From Aphrocallistes beatrix (lineage: Eukaryota; Porifera; Hexactinellida; Sceptrulophora; Aphrocallistidae), in assembly GCA_963281255.1 (NCBI GenBank), contig OY725493.1, forward strand, positions 1,797,550-1,861,549: a DNA stretch of 64,000 bases, written 5' to 3'. Below, piece by piece: positions 61,901-64,000 of this stretch; position 1 is the stretch's first letter; every line of letters begins with the position of its first letter. The notes under the pieces were generated by a model. It saw only the letters and a program-made list of their open reading frames with translations. It was not told the DNA's origin and did not search any database. The translations under genes and the position numbers were made by a program.

Positions 61901-64000
61901 TCTGTCAAGAGTCAGACATGCTAAAAAACAATGTAGGCATTTATGACAGGGAAAAACTCAGATTATTTTCAAGTATCGCCGTTGAGACTGTATCCACAGA
62001 ATGCCCTGCTCCTACTCAGAAGAGATACCTCTACTGTCATCTTCCCTTTGGTAACTCCCTCGACTTCCCAGTGCATATCAACTGTCCTTTTATACTGGAC
62101 CCACACCGACGCTACGTTAGCTATCAGGACGAACTGACTGGAATCTCTTCTTGGGATAATATATGGCACTCTGAGATATCGAAACGAGTGTTGACTCCTC
62201 TCTATTTTAAACTTTTGATAGACTTAGGTCCTAGAGGAGAGAGGCATTCTAACTTACCAGATGATAAGTATTTTGCATGGTATTATACACTATTTCCTAT
62301 CATTCATCATACTGATCATGGTTCTAACAGTATGGAATTCCTGCAGTCATTAGGTCGAAACGTTTTAAAACGTATTCATAAAAGCAACTCAAATATCCTC
62401 TTAGCCGACGATATCAAAATAACTGAATCACGCACCTGGTATCCAATCCTTGGATCCGAGGCAGGGATTTTTAAAGTCATACACGAAGGAGTATTCGGTA
62501 TTGAATGCATTGAGTGTGCTAAGTGTCTTGTTAAGCTTCGCTTCCGTTTCACATTTGCTCCACCTAGTCTAGCTAATTCTTTTCAGGCCTGCAGACTAGA
62601 ATGTGAACTTTTCAATCCACAAGAGGTTGTTAGGTATATTAATGAGAATATGAATAAAATTGCAAAGATACCCTACTCATTTCCTTGTTCATTGATAAAC
62701 TCTGTGCTTAACTTCGAGGAACTAAACACTCTCCTAAAATTTATCTTGAAACACTCCGAAAGTGAATCTATTGATTGTATACCGTTGAAAGTGGATTCTA
62801 AATGCGACCTTGGAATTTTCAATCATTCAACGAATTCTAGCTTTACTAACAAATACGTCAGTCTTCTTCCTCGCCTAAAAGAACGATTTGTATGTGAGAA
62901 ATATGACATTGATATGGTTCAATTGTTGATAAAGCATAAATTTGTAGAAAATTTGAACGCCAAATTTGTAGCAGCCAATTTGCATGTTCCTAGCTCTATT
63001 TCTCCTGAGTTCTTCTCATTCTTCTGGAGCTTCATCCTTGAACTTGGCTCTCATTCCTATACTGTGTCACTATTCGATAGATATAGACTAGTCCCCGTTA
63101 GTTATGGCACATCTAATCAAGATGCTATTACATTTGTAAGTATAAGTGAAATGCGAGGTGTTGCAACAGAAACAATCAGTATTAATTTTAAATTTATTCT
63201 ACAAAAGCTAGAGTGCCCTTTTCTATGTCTGTCTCCTCTCCAAATGAATGATCCCCCTATGGGTGTTAATTTTCTCTCTATTACAAATATCATAAAATCA
63301 CTAGTTATGAATGATTGTGGAGCAGAAAGCATTCTTAAGTGTATTAGTCTATGTCATAATGTCGGTGCAGTCTTGTCTAGTGATGAAGCCTATGTGTTAA
63401 GAAATTTATTTCAAGATTTATCTTACCCTTCTTGTTTCATGGGGGCCTTTCTGCGTCTCAAAATATTTGTAAGTCACACTGCACCAACAGAAACTGCTCT
63501 TGTTGCATTAAGCGGGTTTAAGATCTATCTCTATAACGAAAACATCCCTCTCATAAAAGATTTAATTCAAAGACTAATTGAATCTTTCGGAATTATTTTC
63601 CTATCAAATATACATAACCCGGATAAACTAATTAGAGGTATAGTTAAACATTCTCGTCTCCATTTTATAAACATAAAGGATTTGGTTAATTCATACATCT
63701 TAACTACTTCAATTTTCCCTCACCTCGATTCGAATGCACAAATAAAACTAATTAGATTTTTTGATGGTCTCGATAATAATGATTGGATGGAATTACTCGT
63801 TTCACTTAAATTTATCAAGAGTCAACAATGCCTTTACAAACCATCAGACCTCTTCTGTCCAAATGTTCCTCTTTTTGTTCTTTATAGAAAAGATCTTCTG
63901 CTTCCACAATGTTGGTTGGAATCGAATTATATTTACAAAATAATAAAGAAGTTAGGTCTAAACGTAGAAATGTCCCTAAACATCGTACTAGAGGCCGCTA
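49963..64000 (+). CDS. Sacsin-like giant protein with at least four sacsin repeats (incomplete)
   Basis: Exons: 49963-49969, 50040-50137, 51015-51273, then one open exon from 51413 to the window edge (over 12.5 kb). At least 4,300 residues. Four sacsin (SIRPT) units each begin with an Hsp90-like ATPase fold. Their motifs are ELIQNADDA (residue ~36), KEMLQNADDA (~1400), KELTQNADDA (~2390) and KELIQNAEDA (~3325), each followed by a GPAL-type strand and the glycine motif: VGRFGMGF, IGRYGLGF, IGTYGIGF and IGRFGLGF. Human sacsin (4579 aa) has three units with a ubiquitin-like N-terminus and C-terminal J and HEPN domains. Here the first unit starts almost at the N-terminus, with no ubiquitin-like domain. 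J/HEPN parts, if present, lie beyond the edge. Expected role: large chaperone linked to Hsp70 and intermediate filaments. The third unit has Thr for Arg in its glycine motif and spans the 200-N gap. Confidence 0.92.
50186..50272. repeat. Helitron-tail-like GC-rich repeat in sacsin intron 2
   Basis: Inside the 877-bp second intron of the sacsin-like gene, a block starting AAAGCGCGCTTTGCTCGCTT, with CGAACACTTTGTGTC, matches the GC-rich block near 16.8 kb and, in reverse, the end of the Helitron-like element at 4486-5035. The AT-rich DNA after it (to about 50560) resembles that after the 16.8 kb copy, with shared CCCTAGGTCAAC-like and TTCGAAA stretches. Confidence 0.6.
58529..58728. other. Assembly gap of 200 N
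   Basis: Exactly 200 N lie inside the third sacsin repeat. The reading frame before and after the gap is the same if the length is taken literally. Comparison with the second repeat suggests about 95-100 missing residues (about 290 bp), so 200 is likely a placeholder. Confidence 0.95.

Noticed and set aside
1-64000. tRNA or rRNA genes
   Set aside because: I saw no convincing tRNA A/B box pair or rRNA core sequence; a tRNAscan or Rfam search would be needed to exclude them.

Overview
The window is nuclear DNA of an animal. Coding regions are separated by GT-AG introns and AT-rich spacers, and the gene set includes families typical of Metazoa: a SOCS-box ankyrin protein, TRIM-like NHL proteins, a BAIAP3/Munc13-like protein and a sacsin relative. 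Most conserved genes here have no introns or only one short intron (CEP120, NELF-A, AP5M1, ANKRD49, RED/IK, ANKZF1, a POT transporter). The DD3-3-like secreted protein, by contrast, has ten introns. A compact, intron-poor, early-branching animal such as a sponge would fit, but the sequence alone does not fix the taxon.

Layout. 1-7.9 kb has no host gene and is a graveyard of DNA transposons. It holds a decayed hAT transposase, a 4.1 kb foldback structure (2314-6386) whose arms carry private insertions, a Helitron-like element whose empty site survives in the opposite arm, and five non-autonomous hAT elements with 8-bp target duplications. 8-22 kb is a plus-strand gene run: CEP120, a BAIAP3-like C2/MUN protein, an NHL-propeller protein, ANKZF1/Vms1, ribosomal protein S26 with a Gly-rich tail, and the diphthamide J-protein DPH4/DNAJC24. 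22.2-25.4 kb holds a previously hidden pseudogene of a peroxisomal ABCD1/ABCD2-type ABC transporter. An intact antisense bZIP gene sits inside one of its old introns. 25.8-27.0 kb is a Rab-like GTPase with a long N-terminal extension and two frame breaks. 27.5-30.5 kb is the DD3-3-like gene.

31.5-39.3 kb holds a second NHL protein divergent from RED/IK, then a POT-family transporter and an A1CF/RBM46/RBM47-like RNA-binding protein, both on the minus strand. 40.7-49.5 kb is another plus-strand run: RPS5, NELF-A, AP5M1, ANKRD49, an ASB-like protein and an eight-finger C2H2 protein. 49.96 kb to the window end is a giant sacsin-like gene with at least four sacsin repeats, mostly one 12.6 kb open exon, interrupted by a 200-N assembly gap.

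How the genes relate. Several serve general cell functions: translation (RPS5, RPS26, DPH4), ribosome quality control (ANKZF1), transcription and splicing (NELF-A, RED), centriole assembly (CEP120), endosomal sorting (AP5M1) and secretion (BAIAP3). No functional cluster is evident. The least expected signals are the broken ABCD gene with its nested bZIP gene, the four-repeat sacsin, the Helitron-like insertion with its empty site, and the density of hAT miniature elements.
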